From Brachypodius melanocephalos (lineage: Eukaryota > Chordata > Aves > Passeriformes > Pycnonotidae), in assembly GCA_013398615.1 (NCBI GenBank), contig VZSR01002145.1, positions 3,121,475-3,185,474 of the forward strand: a stretch of DNA of 64,000 nt. The letters are read 5' to 3'. The notes below the pieces were generated by a model, which made no database searches, had not been told where the DNA came from, and was given only the letters and a program-made list of their open reading frames with translations. The stretch's first letter is position 1. Each line of letters opens with the position of its first letter. Position numbers and translations under genes: made by a program. Positions 1 through 11,350 of the stretch are shown piece after piece.

Positions 1-3000
1 GCACAAGAGTGTAGAGAAGTTCCTTTTGCACAGCACAACACAAAACCACAAGGACAGAAACAAAGGATTGTTGAAGTCCCTCACTTGTCATACAAAATCA
101 TGGCATCGTTCTGTGCTTCTTGCCCATCATACTGGCCTTTTTTGGCAGCAAGCTGAGACTGGAAGTTATCTGCTGCCAACCAGAACTGCAATACATTAAC
201 TGCATCTTCCTTCTCCATGTACTGGAAGGGAAATCAGAAAAAAAGGAGGTTAAAGAAGTTTTAGCAAGAAACTTTTAATATTTTTTTAAACTTCCTTATT
301 CCCATTTAGAACAAGAAATATAGTCCATGCAGAATTGTCACCAAGACACAGTATTTTGAATTTCTGTTTCAGACAGATTCAGCTTGCTTGGAGGAAAAAA
401 AAAAAAAAAAAGAAAAGAAAAAAGACAACTTCTGACATTTCTTTTCTGTACTTATTTTCACACTTAGTTTCCAAAAAACTATTTGTCTCATCCTAGGACA
501 GGAAACACCATTTTCATGCTACATTTAGCTTACACTGAGCTCAGCACATTGTCTCAGCTTCCCAAGCTGCAGTTTGCAGTTTCAAACTATATCAGCTTGT
601 CGACTGTCAGGACAAGTATGTTAAGAGCTGATTCCTTAAAGGTGCAGGAGCCTGAAATTGTGAAATCTTTTATTTAACCTATCACATCACTAAAGGTGCC
701 TTCTCCACACAGCACTGGTTATGATTTGTTATCTGTAATAACACTTGAGGCTTTTACAATGTGAAGATGAAGATGACAATGTCAAAGCTTCGACAAAGCA
801 GAGAGACTGAGAAGCACTCACTAACTGGAGAGGAAATCACCAATACTCATTCCACAACACAGTGGACAGGTCTGAACATTTGAATTAGTTCTGCATGAGG
901 GCAGGAAAAAGTTCAATGCATTTTCTCTCAGAAAAAAATACACCTTGAGTTTTTTATTGTATTTAGAACCATAGAATTAGAGAGTTGTTTGGGTGGAATG
1001 GAACCTTAAAAATTATCCAGTCCCAGCCCCCTGCCATGGGTTGGGACACCTTCCACTGTTCCAGGTTGCTCCAAGCCTCATCCAACCTGGCCTTGGACAC
1101 TTCCAGGGATCCAGGGCCTGCCCACCCTCAGAGGGAACAATTCCTTCCCAATATCCAACCTAAAGCCATCAAGGAATGAACAGATTCTTTTTCATCTGCT
1201 AGAAAGGGATCTAAGAGCAAACCCAAATGTTGACTCTCACCTCAGAGAAGTAGAAGAGGGCTGACTCACAGAACAGAATGTCAGCTAGATACACAGTCCC
1301 ACTGGTCAGCACCTCGATCTGGTATTTACAGAAATGGTGACTCCGCAAAAATTCACTAAAGTGCCTGCACAGAGACAGGGACAATCAGTTATCAGGGTCA
1401 GCAGCACCCAAGGCATCCTCAGAATCAATTAGCTCTTGCCCAGAACTCTGATACTTCTGGTTGGATAAAAGCAAAACAAGCAAGAAACAGGGCAGGTTTG
1501 TAAATGGCACAAGAAAGAGAAAGAACACAACAGTGTGAACAGCCAAGTTCAGCAAGAATGGATTTGCAGGAGGGGATCTGAGCAGTTTCAAACACAGAAG
1601 ACAGCACAGCACAGCTGATACGGTTATGTCTCCATAAACATTTTTAACAGAACCTTTAGGACAAGAGACACAAGAACTCAAACCATTGCATCAACTTACT
1701 CTTGTTCCATTGCACTGAACACGATGGACTGTGCTGTAACAAAGCAGTTGGGATCCACTTGGCCATCCTCCCCACAGATCTTTGCTGCAAAGAAAGACCA
1801 GGTTAATTTTAACATGGATTTGGCTGATGGAGCTGAAAGGCACCAGCAAGGACTAGTTAATGAAAAATTGCAGTTCAAATTCATCAGAATCACCTGGTTC
1901 TGACTGAGCAAAGAGCTTTCAAAGCTGGACTGATAATAATAACATAGCTAAAGAATTTGATTGAGACTCACATCAGGATCCCCTCCATAACCACCAAGAA
2001 TTCTTCCCCTAATTTAAACAAAATTTGAGAATTTTTATGAGGATATTCACAGCACTGCTGAAGGTCAGATCCACTGATACTTGTAATCTCCTATCTTGTT
2101 ACAGCTGCCTTAAAATTAATAAAAATAAAGATAAATACAAGTGTGTGACGTATTGGAGACACATTTTTATGCGGACAGAGCAGCTCTGAAATGAGGAAGC
2201 AGTTAATTCATCCTTACCAACTATGTCATTTCTCATTGCTTCTGTAATAGGGATTGGTTTAGCAGCATCTGGAGAAATATATTTGGTAAAAGTACTAACT
2301 GCATCTCGTTCTATACCTGCGGGGAAGAAACACAGAATCAAACTTGGAATTCCTTGATATGAGTGAGTAACAAATGTCTGCTCTTCAGAAAAGCAGGTGT
2401 CTAATTCTCAGTGATGTTTCCACTGCAGGATATTCATATTCTGCTCCTGACCAGCTGCAGGGACTCTGTGATCTCCAGCCAGGTCACAACAAACCCAGCA
2501 TGGAATAAAACAACATAATAGCTCCAAATTTTCCCTACCACCACACAGGGCAGAACCCACTTCCTCAGCTGCATACCATAGTCCCAGAAGCAACACCTTT
2601 CAGGCAAGTGAAATTCCCAATTTTTAGCTCCCAATTATCACACAGAAATCACTCTTATTATACAGGAATTATTAGAAAGAAAACCATCTTAAAATGAGAT
2701 GCCTCAAACAAGTTGTGTTCTTTACACATCATCTTTTGAGACTTGGGACTCTGCTCTGGAAGAGAGAAAAAAAATACACTCAAACTCTTCTCAGATTTCT
2801 CAAGAAGAACCCTGTGTTTTCAAATTCTTTTTAGACATCAGAAAGCAGAGGTGCTTTGATGACTAAAACATCATTTTCCTTGTTTAAGTGACTTTGGGGC
2901 TGAGGTTATGTATTGTGGAGACACACGATAAATAACTACATGAGAAAGACAAACAGCAAGAGAAAAGGATGCAACATGAGGAAACAGCTGAGCAAACAAA

Positions 3001-6000
3001 AGGAACCAATATGAAGAAATAAGTGTTTCCTTTTTGCCTGCAGACTTGCACAAATGAGGGAGGGCTGAGTAGATGCAAAGTAGAGAAACATGTTACTGTG
3101 CATGTAGCTCACTATCAAAAGAAAATATTTTAATTTCATCCTTACTTCCAGCTGCCTCTGAAGAGCTGGAATCCAAATGACAACAAATCAGTTACAAGGG
3201 GAGGAACTCTATCAAATAAATCCAAGAACAAAAACAGTACATTCCACACATAAATCTCCACAAGTCTCTTGCCACCATTACTTACTTCATTTTATTAATA
3301 CAGGATATTTACCTTCCATGGCAAGTTAATTATCAATTCTCAGCCCCACCATCCAAACTTCCTACAATTCTTTTAAGGTGGGGTGGGATGGGATGGGTGA
3401 GGGAAGAACTGGACATGGCAATGTTCACTTAATTTCTTATGATTACATATGGAAGAAAAGAAGCAACCTAAGCTCATTGAGTACACAATGATTTTGAAGT
3501 CTCTTCAGCAGCTTTTTTATTTTTAAACAAGTCAAACAATACATAGCTCAAGCTGAGCAGCAGCCAGTTAACATCAGTGATACACAAAATTTTCTTCCTT
3601 GCAACATCACATCACACTTGCTAAGAACCTGAGCACTCAGGCAGCTCCCTGCACAAAAACATCCCCATTCCCCACCTTTCCAACCAAAGGGAACACGCAG
3701 CACTTACTTTTCATGAGTTTTCCTGACAAGTCCTTTAGTGCAGAGGAGGGGCTGTTTCTATTTGATACTGAAAGCCTGGAAGATTCTTGCTGCTCAGCTG
3801 GCAGAGAGTGAGTCCCTGTGTCTGTTTTCCTCAGAGCCAGAGCACCGGAGCTGCGGCCGTCCCGCCCCGGCAGCCCCGCGTGGTTCTGGCTGCTGGCAGT
3901 TCTGTCAGGCTTGGGCTGGAGCAGTTGGGCTGGGCCAGAGCCCTCCAGCCTCTCCTCCAGCCACCCAGCAGGAGGAGAGGAGGCCAATTCCTGCTGCTTG
4001 GAGGGGGACACCGGCTCTGCCAGGGAGCTCTGCTTCACCGTGTTCAGGCTGTGCGCGCGGATGCGGGACCAGGTGGTGGAGTGGAAGCTCTCGGCCTCTA
4101 ACCAGAATTTCACCAAGTGCTCCATCCTGCGCAGCTCCATGAACTGGATGAAGTAAGGGAGGGCCACACTGTCCTGCAGGACTTGTTCAAGGGTCTTGGA
4201 AAGGCTTGATTTGGTCTCTTGAGCCTGGTAGTTCAGACACGATCTGCCTAAAGGAAAACATGAAAGGGAGCGAGTCCATATTGTATCATAGATGGGATGG
4301 ATACAAAAGTGTCCTGTAATGTAACTGTGAAGAGGCAATTCCAACATAATGACAAAGTAAAGGAATTGTCTGTTCCCTTCAAAACCCTCCCAGGTTAACC
4401 CAGATGCTACTTGTAATAGCAACCACACTTTAACTATCTATTAGTTTACCTGAAAACCAAGGGATGGTGAGTGCACCAGGAATACACAGAATAAAAAGAA
4501 GAGCTGACATTATTACAGCCTTACCTAAGTCTCCAAAGTGAGCAGCTTCCATGTGACTCGGCTGCTTCTTGAGGGCAGCGGTGCGGCTGCTGGAGAAGGA
4601 GTCCATGTTGGCAGAGATGGCATTGATGGCCACATGGCTTGGTCCTGCAGCCTCCAGCAAGGCATGATTCCTAGTGCTTCTCTGAGGGGAATGTACTGGG
4701 ATTGGAGCTGCAATCAAGACATGAATTGTTAAAGCACAAGATCCCAAAACCACGTCTAAACATTGCTTGATGCTAAGCACCCCAAAATATACCAGGGAGT
4801 TTGCAAGAGTCAATCTTATTAAAACCTCACTGTACCACTGTGTGTCATCTTTGATCAAGGGTCTGATTAAAGACCACAAGTGTTATTATTGCAAAAATAA
4901 ACCCACTCCCACCCATCTCTATTTTCCTTATTCAGCAGAAAATCAAGAGATGCCACGTCTAAGTTTACATGTGAAATATTCCTGAGTCTTCCTGGTTCCT
5001 TGATAACCACTACTGTAACAACTTTATACTCTGTCAACAATTTTGTTTAGATCCAATGCTCCTGCCAATCCATTTCCATGCCTTTTTGAAAGCTAAAATG
5101 TGTTTAAAAATCCTGAACTGCAAAGCTATCTGTGAGGTTTAATAAGAGCTATTTCTCAAAAATAATTTTGTTGCTTCTGCTTGGTTACAAGAAAAAAAAA
5201 AAGCAATAAGGAAATACCTCTGATGAAACCCAGGTTATAAACTTAACCCCCTCTGGCTGTTTCAGGACATGAGTGGCTACTGGAGCTCAAAAAGAACAAA
5301 TAAGAACTTCCTCCCACAAAATTCTGCTAATTGTTAATTGATGACAAAGCTGAACAAAACCCCAAACATGCTCACAGCAGATTCCAAAGCTCTCAGGAAG
5401 CTGTGTTAGATGAGAATGTCATGCAGGGACATCTTACACCTTTGACTCAAAAATAAAGCACATCAGATGAGCTGATTATCTCAGCACCTCCCAGGGATGT
5501 GTTCCATCAAGGTGTCAGGCAACTTGGGCTTCATGACTTCCATGCTGCATCGCTTTATTTTTATTCCCAATTTCATGACAGCAGTTGACAATTTCACACT
5601 TAGCTGTCACAGCACAGATACCTCAGGAGCAATGGAAACATTTAAATTATTGCCAAGTGTTTGTGCAGTTGCAGGACTGGACACCAAGACACCACTTGCT
5701 GCTTCTTACAAAGCCTCTGGGTATTTCATACCAGCAAGAATGGAGAAAATACCTTTTTTCCAAGGCCAAGGGATGGCAGCAGTGGGAAAATTTGGTGGAG
5801 GTTACTTGTGTAGAACCAGAGCCACACTCCTCATAATGCTACAGGCTTTTGTCAATTAGATTTAAATTTAATTTTATATTATGGACACTTGAGAAAAAAA
5901 TGTTCTACTCTCTCTAAGGGTCAAACAAAGGTGCTCTCTGCTGCAGCAGCTCACAACATGCAATACTATAAATTTTCAAGTTTATTTTCAGGGTCACCAT

Positions 6001-9000
6001 ACTGGTAGTTGCACTGAAAGTGGCTATGAAATGGATGCAACTCACTGTTTCCTGCGTTTGATTTGAAAGACAGACCACCAAGGTGAAAAAAGCCTGTAAT
6101 TTTCTCTTGATGTGCAGATAACACATCACCAAGTACAGAAACAGGATTTTGTCTGAGGGTATAAAAGTAACAGATCAGATTCTGGCATTTACCTCATCCC
6201 CTTTCAGGATTGCAAGAAAATCTGACAGGATAAGCAAACTTGTTTTCCTACAGTTTATAAATTTCTTTTCCACCAAGGTTTTTTTCTCCTCTCCTAAGAG
6301 ATTTAGCAGCAAGACCCCTGCACCACACAGAGCAGCAGCAGAATGGCTCATTTGGGGTTTGGATCTTCAGCCTCACAAGCCCCATCAAAGTTAAACCTGC
6401 AGCTTCTTCTGCAAATCAGACACAGAGAAGCTGCACTTTCCAAACCCCAAAGGACACAGCACCTGAGCAAGAAACTTCAGGATCAATTTGCTGTGGATAA
6501 GGAACAACCACCATGTGCAAGGTGACCGGACTGCTTGATCACTTTGAATTAAAGCTCATGCCTGACAAAACTTAATAACCTTCTGCACCTACAGATTCAG
6601 CAAGATGAGGAGGAAAGATTAGTTACTATAAATACCCAGAAACAGAATTAAGTTCTGGCTTTGATTTGGGTTTGATGCACAGGTCAGATCTGTGCTCAGG
6701 AGTAAGGAAATGATCCTGCTGGACAAGATAAAAATGGTGGATGATGGCAGATATCTGAATTTACAGACAAAAGTTTGATCTTACTTTTAATTGTTTTCAC
6801 ATCTGTGGTCTTTTCTTGTTCTTTGCATTTCACTGTAAAACACAAGGGAAAATGTTAATGCAATTGGGTCACTAATGGCATTTACCTGAGAATGGACAGA
6901 GAATTCCCAACATCAGCAAGTATCAAAGGCAGATGGAAACTATAATTTTGTTAAAACTGATTTCTCATTTAAATTGCACATCCAGTAACTGACAGAGGCT
7001 TCCAAAGCTTTTCTGTTGACTTAGTTTCAAAGCAAAACCTTATCATCCATTAATTAAGTTTCATGATATATAGTCTGTTAAATTTCCATAGAGGAAGTTG
7101 TTTGCAGTCTATGGATTAAAGGTACATTCAGGGTGACTTTAACAAACAGCATGAAGTGGGAAGAGTGGGAAAGGTGTGTTTAAAGTGTAAAGCACTGCCA
7201 GGTGCTCTCTGCGAACCAAAAATCACCTAAAAACAACATCTCACTTGTGTTACAAGAAGAGCAGCACAGCACCCAACACTGAGGAGATATGGGCTGGCTC
7301 TGGCTCCATGGAGCTGCTTCCATGCACAGGATGGACACCACAGAAACGCTCTGGAAACTCCCTGTAAAGAGTTAATTCTCTCACAAATAGTCTTGCTTAA
7401 TCATCATCAAACCCCGGGTGAGCAACTGATGGGGAGATAACAGCGTAAAAAGTTGTGATGGAAAAGCACTTTGAGGATTTATTTTTTAAAAAATATTACT
7501 TTTTTTTTTTTAAAAGGAAGCTCCTAAAGGAAGTGAAGGAGGAGATCTGTTCAAAACAAAAATAAATAAGCCCAAGCAGCACATAAACAGGATGGCAGAG
7601 AAAAAAACGCAGGGGTGATATTGGAGAATGTGATCTACCAGGGAGGCTGCTCCAGGCAAGGATTATTACTACAAATAGGTCACCCCTGAACACCGACCGT
7701 GGAGCCCTTCCTGAGGTAACCACAACGCACAGCCCAGCACAATCCCACATTTACATCACAAAACGCATCAAAAAATCCACCCAAAGCCTTCCTATTCCGA
7801 CCTGAGGATGTTCAATATTTTAAAGGGGAACTCCGGGCTCCGGTTACATAATTGCCCTGGCCCGACGGCTGCAGCGCTGCCTGCCAGCCTCCCCTGCGAG
7901 CACAAACGCTGCAGGGCTGCAAATCGGCAACTCAAGGCCGAAAATTTCAGCTGCCAAGGAGCACATTCTGTGACAGAGGGGCTTAAGTGTCCATCAAAAG
8001 AGGCGGATTCTCTCCACACTGACCCGCAGCTCGATGCAGCTGTGAGCAAAGAGAGGAACCAGCCTTTACATAACTGGAGCTGATGGACAGGAGAGAAATC
8101 ACCGAGGAACACTGAACCAAGCAACCTCTGCCAACTCTCATCTTTCCCAAATCGCTCCAATGTTTCATCAAACCAGCTCCTAGCTATCAGCAGTAATTCC
8201 TGGGTTTCACACAAGAGCCCTCCATAAGCCTATTTTCAGTTTAAATACCTCTGTTCCTTCTTTCCAAGCCACTCGGTTCCTCCCTAAATACCTACTTACA
8301 ACTGGAAATACGAACTCAGGGTCATGTCCCAACCCCTTCCACACAGGCTGCATCTGTCCCCAGCAGCTCTGAGCACAACCAAGTGACATCAGTAACAGGA
8401 GGGGACAAAAGCAGCCCCGATCCAGGACAAGCCCAAATTTTAGAGAGTGAAGTTTCACTACATGAATTCACTTTCACTTCCCCCAAAAAGCGGATGCTGC
8501 GTGGTGCCTGTGTGAAACCAGGAGGAACCACAGAACGGGGACTGAGGGTGAGATTTCAGTGGCCAATCCCATTCCCAAGAGTGCCAAACCAGCACGTGAT
8601 GTTCCAGAGTTTTAATTCACATCTTGAAATGCTCTGAACAAACTCAAAAAGCGTTCACAGTGTGTCTGTAGAGCACAAAAAACAACGAGAACCTGCTGAG
8701 GTCAGCCAGGCTGTGGGACTGCACGTTATTCCCAAGATGTCCCCAGGGATGAGCTGTTCCACTGGCAGCAGTTTCATAACCTGCCCTCAAGCGCCCAGCT
8801 CACCTGTTATACTTTGATTTCTTAACCCATTATCCACCCTCGGTCTACCAGACCTTTATTTTAAGGCTCAAACTATAAAAACACTTCACCCTCATTTTGA
8901 TTTTTCTACAGGTCAGTTGCTTTATGATCCTTGCTATGGCTTAATGTAAAAATAGTTTTAATTTTTACCCACTGCAATATCCTCTTAAACAATGACAGCT

Positions 9001-10547
9001 CACTCCAGGAACACTGGTGTTTGTAGGATTTTGGACTGCACGTGGCCAGAGTTTTATCCTAAGCCTTAATGTGCTGCTTTCCTCACAGCTTCAGTTCAAA
9101 TCTTCTCTAAAAGCCAAATCTAAAAACAGAGATTACACCACACAGTCCTTTATGCACAGCCCAGATGAAAGGTTGCTTTTCCCCTCTCCTTCACAGCGTC
9201 TCTCTCGGGCATTTAGTGCTGATTTGCCTCTCTGACCAAAGATCCTTTAATCAAAGGAACACAGATCCTCAATTACACTTCTCAGATAATCAGACCTTTC
9301 ATGGCTTTCTCCCTGAGAAAATTTCCACCCAAGCTGACCTTGTCCCTGTGATCCCACATCAGGATGGAACCTCAGCTCCCCAGTTCTCAATGAAGCAGCA
9401 GGAGCTCTTTTTGAAGAGTTTATAACCACTATTAAACCACTATTCTGCAGTCCAACATTTGTATATAAACAGCCCAAAAAGGATCATGGCACTCGCAAAG
9501 CCCTCAGTGGCTTCCAGATCTGCTAATAAGAAGAGAAGTTTAGTCTAATTTCTCCCACAACTGCTACACTAACCTCCCCAAAGAGTGGCATTTTCAGTGC
9601 TGCTGCTTTGGCTGAGCAAGATCCAGAGGATGCCAAGAGCATCAGCATCACTCCAGGTACCACGTTCTTGCCTCTCAGGATGTGCATTTTGGGTTCAGTA
9701 ACCCAGAAAGGCTTTAGGACAGCGCTGCATCAGAAGATCAGTGATTGCATTGCTTGAGCTACAGCATCACGAGGAAACAGAACTTTCCCAAGGGGCCCTT
9801 CCTAAAAGGTGCCACTTTCAACAAAAACCACCCAAACCACAACTGGGCGAGCAGAGAGCGCAGTGCCCTGCCTGCAGCACCAGCACAAAGTGCCTTCAAA
9901 ACGCTGCACTCCCAGAGAACACTTAAACTGCATCTAATTGTGTTGCTGGAGTATTATAAATATTTCAGAAGCTCTGAATTTCCCAGCTTGTGCTCCCTAA
10001 CAAATCTATTACAGAATACACTGCCAATGACTCCTCTGGCTTTCACGGAGAGCTCAGTGCGATGAGGTCCCTTTCTCACTGAGATTTTCAGCCGCTGCTG
10101 TACATTCTCAGCCCATTATGTTTTTCACAAAGCAGGGTATATCAGCGTTGTGAAAAAAAACCCCCATCTGTAAAGGGCTCAGAGGCGCAAACCCTGCACG
10201 AAGCGTGGGAGGTGCCACAGCCCGCCCCGGTCACCGTCCGGAGCCGCGGGCAGCCCGGGGGCCGCAGCCGGCGGTGGCTGCCGCTCACCGGAGAGCCCCG
10301 GCGGCAGCCGAGCCCCCCGACCCCCGCCCGGCCCCGGCCCCCCGAGCCCTCCCAACCCCGCGGGAGGACGCGACCGCCGGCACTGACCGTCATTGGCGGG
10401 GACGCCGCTCCTCAGGGCCCGCGCGTCCTCGCGGGGCCCGGTGGCGATGCCCGGAGGGGCAGGGCCGGGGCCCGGCAGCCGCGCAGGGGACGAGCCCGGC
10501 GGCCGCCCGCCCGTCGCCCCTCTACCTTTCCGCCTGAAGAAGGACAT
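1..10547 (-). CDS. AKAP10: AKAP10 (D-AKAP2), 5' eight coding exons, 3' part outside window
   Basis: A-kinase anchoring protein 10 tethers PKA regulatory subunits and binds Rab GTPases through RGS-homology regions, acting at mitochondria and endosomes (family knowledge). Eight minus-strand exons were assembled by hand: 10547-10526, 6832-6785, 4707-4525, 4247-3708, 2316-2218, 1784-1700, 1364-1241 and 221-85. Every junction has GT/AG and keeps frame, giving about 412 residues; the mammalian protein is about 660. The N-terminus reads MSFFRRK. Residues about 24-84 hold the conserved NHALLEAAGPSHVAINAISA block. The first RGS region begins in exon 4 (VALPYFIQFMELRRMEHLVK), is interrupted by a long Ser/Pro/Gln-rich insert, and resumes in exons 5-7 (FTKYISPDAAKPIPITEAM). 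The second RGS region starts in exons 7-8 (EDAVNVLQFWLAADNFQSQL). The AKB helix and PDZ-ligand end are not in the window. Transcription starts in the CpG island at about 10.6-10.9 kb. Confidence 0.97.
85..221 (-). CDS. AKAP10: AKAP10 coding exon 8 (RGS region 2)
   Basis: Codes YMEKEDAVNVLQFWLAADNF and AAKKGQYDGQEAQNDAMILY, with a split Lys codon at the end. The acceptor is ttcccttccag and the donor gtgagg. The next exon lies left of the window. Confidence 0.97.
222..1240 (-). other. AKAP10: AKAP10 intron 7
   Basis: Non-coding intron. It holds an A-rich tract near 395-425 (on the plus strand) and the CR1 fragment at 967-1176. Nothing else was recognised. Confidence 0.9.
967..1176 (-). mobile_element. 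CR1-type LINE 3' fragment (antisense in plus-strand reading)
   Basis: The plus strand reads as the reverse complement of an avian CR1 tail. It starts with the terminal atagaat motif, then ttgtttgggtgga, ccccctgccatggg, gacaccttccactg, tccaacctggccttg, acttccagggat and ttccttcccaatatc. It is 5'-truncated, as CR1 insertions usually are, and contains no reverse transcriptase. It lies in AKAP10 intron 7. Confidence 0.85.
1241..1364 (-). CDS. AKAP10: AKAP10 coding exon 7 (end of RGS region 1, start of region 2)
   Basis: Codes HFSEFLRSHHFCKYQIEVLT then LADILFCESALFYFSE, as in mammals. The acceptor is ctctgtgcag and the donor gtgaga; it ends in phase 0. Confidence 0.97.
1700..1784 (-). CDS. AKAP10: AKAP10 coding exon 6 (RGS region 1, continued)
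   Basis: Codes AKICGEDGQVDPNCFVTAQS and IVFSAMEQE. The acceptor is tctttctttgcag and the donor gtaagt; it ends in phase 2. Confidence 0.97.
2218..2316 (-). CDS. AKAP10: AKAP10 coding exon 5 (RGS region 1, continued)
   Basis: Codes the block IERDAVSTFTKYISPDAAKP followed by IPITEAMRNDIV, nearly invariant in the family. The acceptor is cttccccgcag and the donor gtaagg. It is in frame with exons 4 and 6. Confidence 0.97.
3708..4247 (-). CDS. AKAP10: AKAP10 coding exon 4 (start of first RGS region and its long insert)
   Basis: This 540-bp exon codes residues about 85-264. It begins with RSCLNYQAQETKSSLSKTL, then the first half of RGS region 1 (VALPYFIQFMELRRMEHLVK, FWLEAESFHSTTWSRIRAHS). After KQSSLAEPVSPSK it enters a GC-rich low-complexity linker that differs strongly from mammals. 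It ends with the conserved LKDLSGKLMKS junction. The acceptor is ttcctttag and the donor gtaagt. Confidence 0.97.
4525..4707 (-). CDS. AKAP10: AKAP10 coding exon 3
   Basis: Codes residues about 24-84, including VHSPQRSTRNHALLEA and the serine-rich MDSFSSSRTAALKKQ, which are near-identical to mammalian AKAP10. The acceptor is cttgattgcag and the donor gtaagg; phase 1 at both ends. Confidence 0.97.
   Translation of the reverse strand, partial: LQSQYIPLREALGIMPCWRLQDQAMWPSMPSLPTWTPSPAAAPLPSRSSRVTWKLLTLET
4708..6784 (-). other. AKAP10: AKAP10 intron 2
   Basis: AT-rich intron between exons 3 and 2, with a short A tract near 5190-5203. No further exon or repeat family was recognised. Confidence 0.85.
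6785..6832 (-). CDS. AKAP10: AKAP10 coding exon 2 (48-bp small exon)
   Basis: Too short to show as an ORF; found by searching intron 1 for the expected lysine-rich peptide. It reads VKCKEQEKTTDVKTIK across the junctions, close to the mammalian VKGKEQEKTSDVKSIK. The acceptor is ttttacag and the donor gtaaga. It joins exon 1 (phase 1) and exon 3 (phase 1) in frame. Confidence 0.93.
6833..10525 (-). other. AKAP10: AKAP10 intron 1
   Basis: First intron, rising in GC towards the CpG island at its 5' end. It contains an A/T run at 7480-7515 (poly-T on the plus strand). No other gene was seen. Confidence 0.85.
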
Positions 10548-11350
10548 AGCGCCGGGGAGGGGGCGAGGCGGCCGCCGGGGCGAGGGAAGGCGGGAGGGAG
10601 GGAAGGCAGCGCGCCGGGTCCTATGAATGAGGCTGCTGCGCCCGCCCGCCGCCGCCGCTCCCTCCGCCTCTTCCTCCCGCGGCGGCGCCCGCGGCCGCCA
10701 TGTTGTCAACAACGGCCCCGCGCCCGCTTCCGGCAGCACCGCCCGCGTGGCACGGCGGGATGCGGCCGCACTCAACATGGCCGCCCCGGCGTCGCGCCCG
10801 CCCGCCAATGGGGCCGGGCGGGGTGGCCATGTTGGGTGAGGGCAAGGAGGGCGCGGGGGTTGGGGGGGGGTGGAAAACGGGGTGGCCATCTTTGATCAGG
10901 GCGGGGGGCGCCGGGCGACGTGAGGCGCTGGCCGCCATCTTGGCTGAGGGCACGGGTGACCTGGGGACGCTGCGGCAATTTGGGCGCGTCCCGTGGGCAG
11001 CGGGGACAGCGAGCCCCGAGGGCAGGGACAGAGTCCTGAGAGCAGGGGACAGCGGGCAGGGCCGTGAGAGCCGAAGCGCCCTGGAAAGAGACCTCAGGGA
11101 CGTGTCCCAAAATTTCCCCTTCGGCCATGGGGGCCTCAGCAGAGGGGACGGACAGACACATGGACACACGGACAGGCGGACACCCCTGCCCGAGCTCCCA
11201 CCCGGGCCCTGAGGGCTCCGCAGTGCCGGTCCCAGGGCCCCGCGGGCCGTGTGGCCGCTGTCAGTGCAGGACACGCGCGGTGCTCCCTCATTCCACGGCA
11301 CCCCCGTGAAATCAGAAATCCCTGCCGGGCTGCCCGGGGCGTGCGGACAC
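10150..11350. promoter_or_regulatory. AKAP10: CpG-island promoter of AKAP10
   Basis: A very GC-rich, CpG-dense block spans the AKAP10 start codon and the expected 5' UTR. I see no TATA box. Five CCATnTT YY1-like sites lie at 10694-10705, 10773-10784 (reverse), 10822-10835, 10882-10894 and 10931-10943. An ETS-type CTTCCGG is at 10727-10733 and a CCAAT box at 10804-10808. This is the make-up of a broad housekeeping promoter. The island extends about 500 bases past the last YY1 site, so divergent transcription is possible, but no divergent coding exon was seen. Exact start sites cannot be read from sequence. Confidence 0.8.
10526..10547 (-). CDS. AKAP10: AKAP10 coding exon 1
   Basis: Codes MSFFRRK plus one base, then a GT donor (gtagag). 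This ATG was chosen because the mature N-terminus matches the conserved MSFFRRK of the family. The frame stays open upstream to 10889, with further ATGs at 10778 and 10889, so an N-terminally extended form like the mammalian one cannot be excluded. Confidence 0.93.

Larger units (their letters stand above)
1365..3707 (-). other. AKAP10: AKAP10 introns 6, 5 and 4 (exons 6 and 5 embedded)
   Basis: Apart from the two small exons at 1700-1784 and 2218-2316, this is plain intron. The many short open frames on both strands have no splice context or recognisable protein. Confidence 0.85.
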
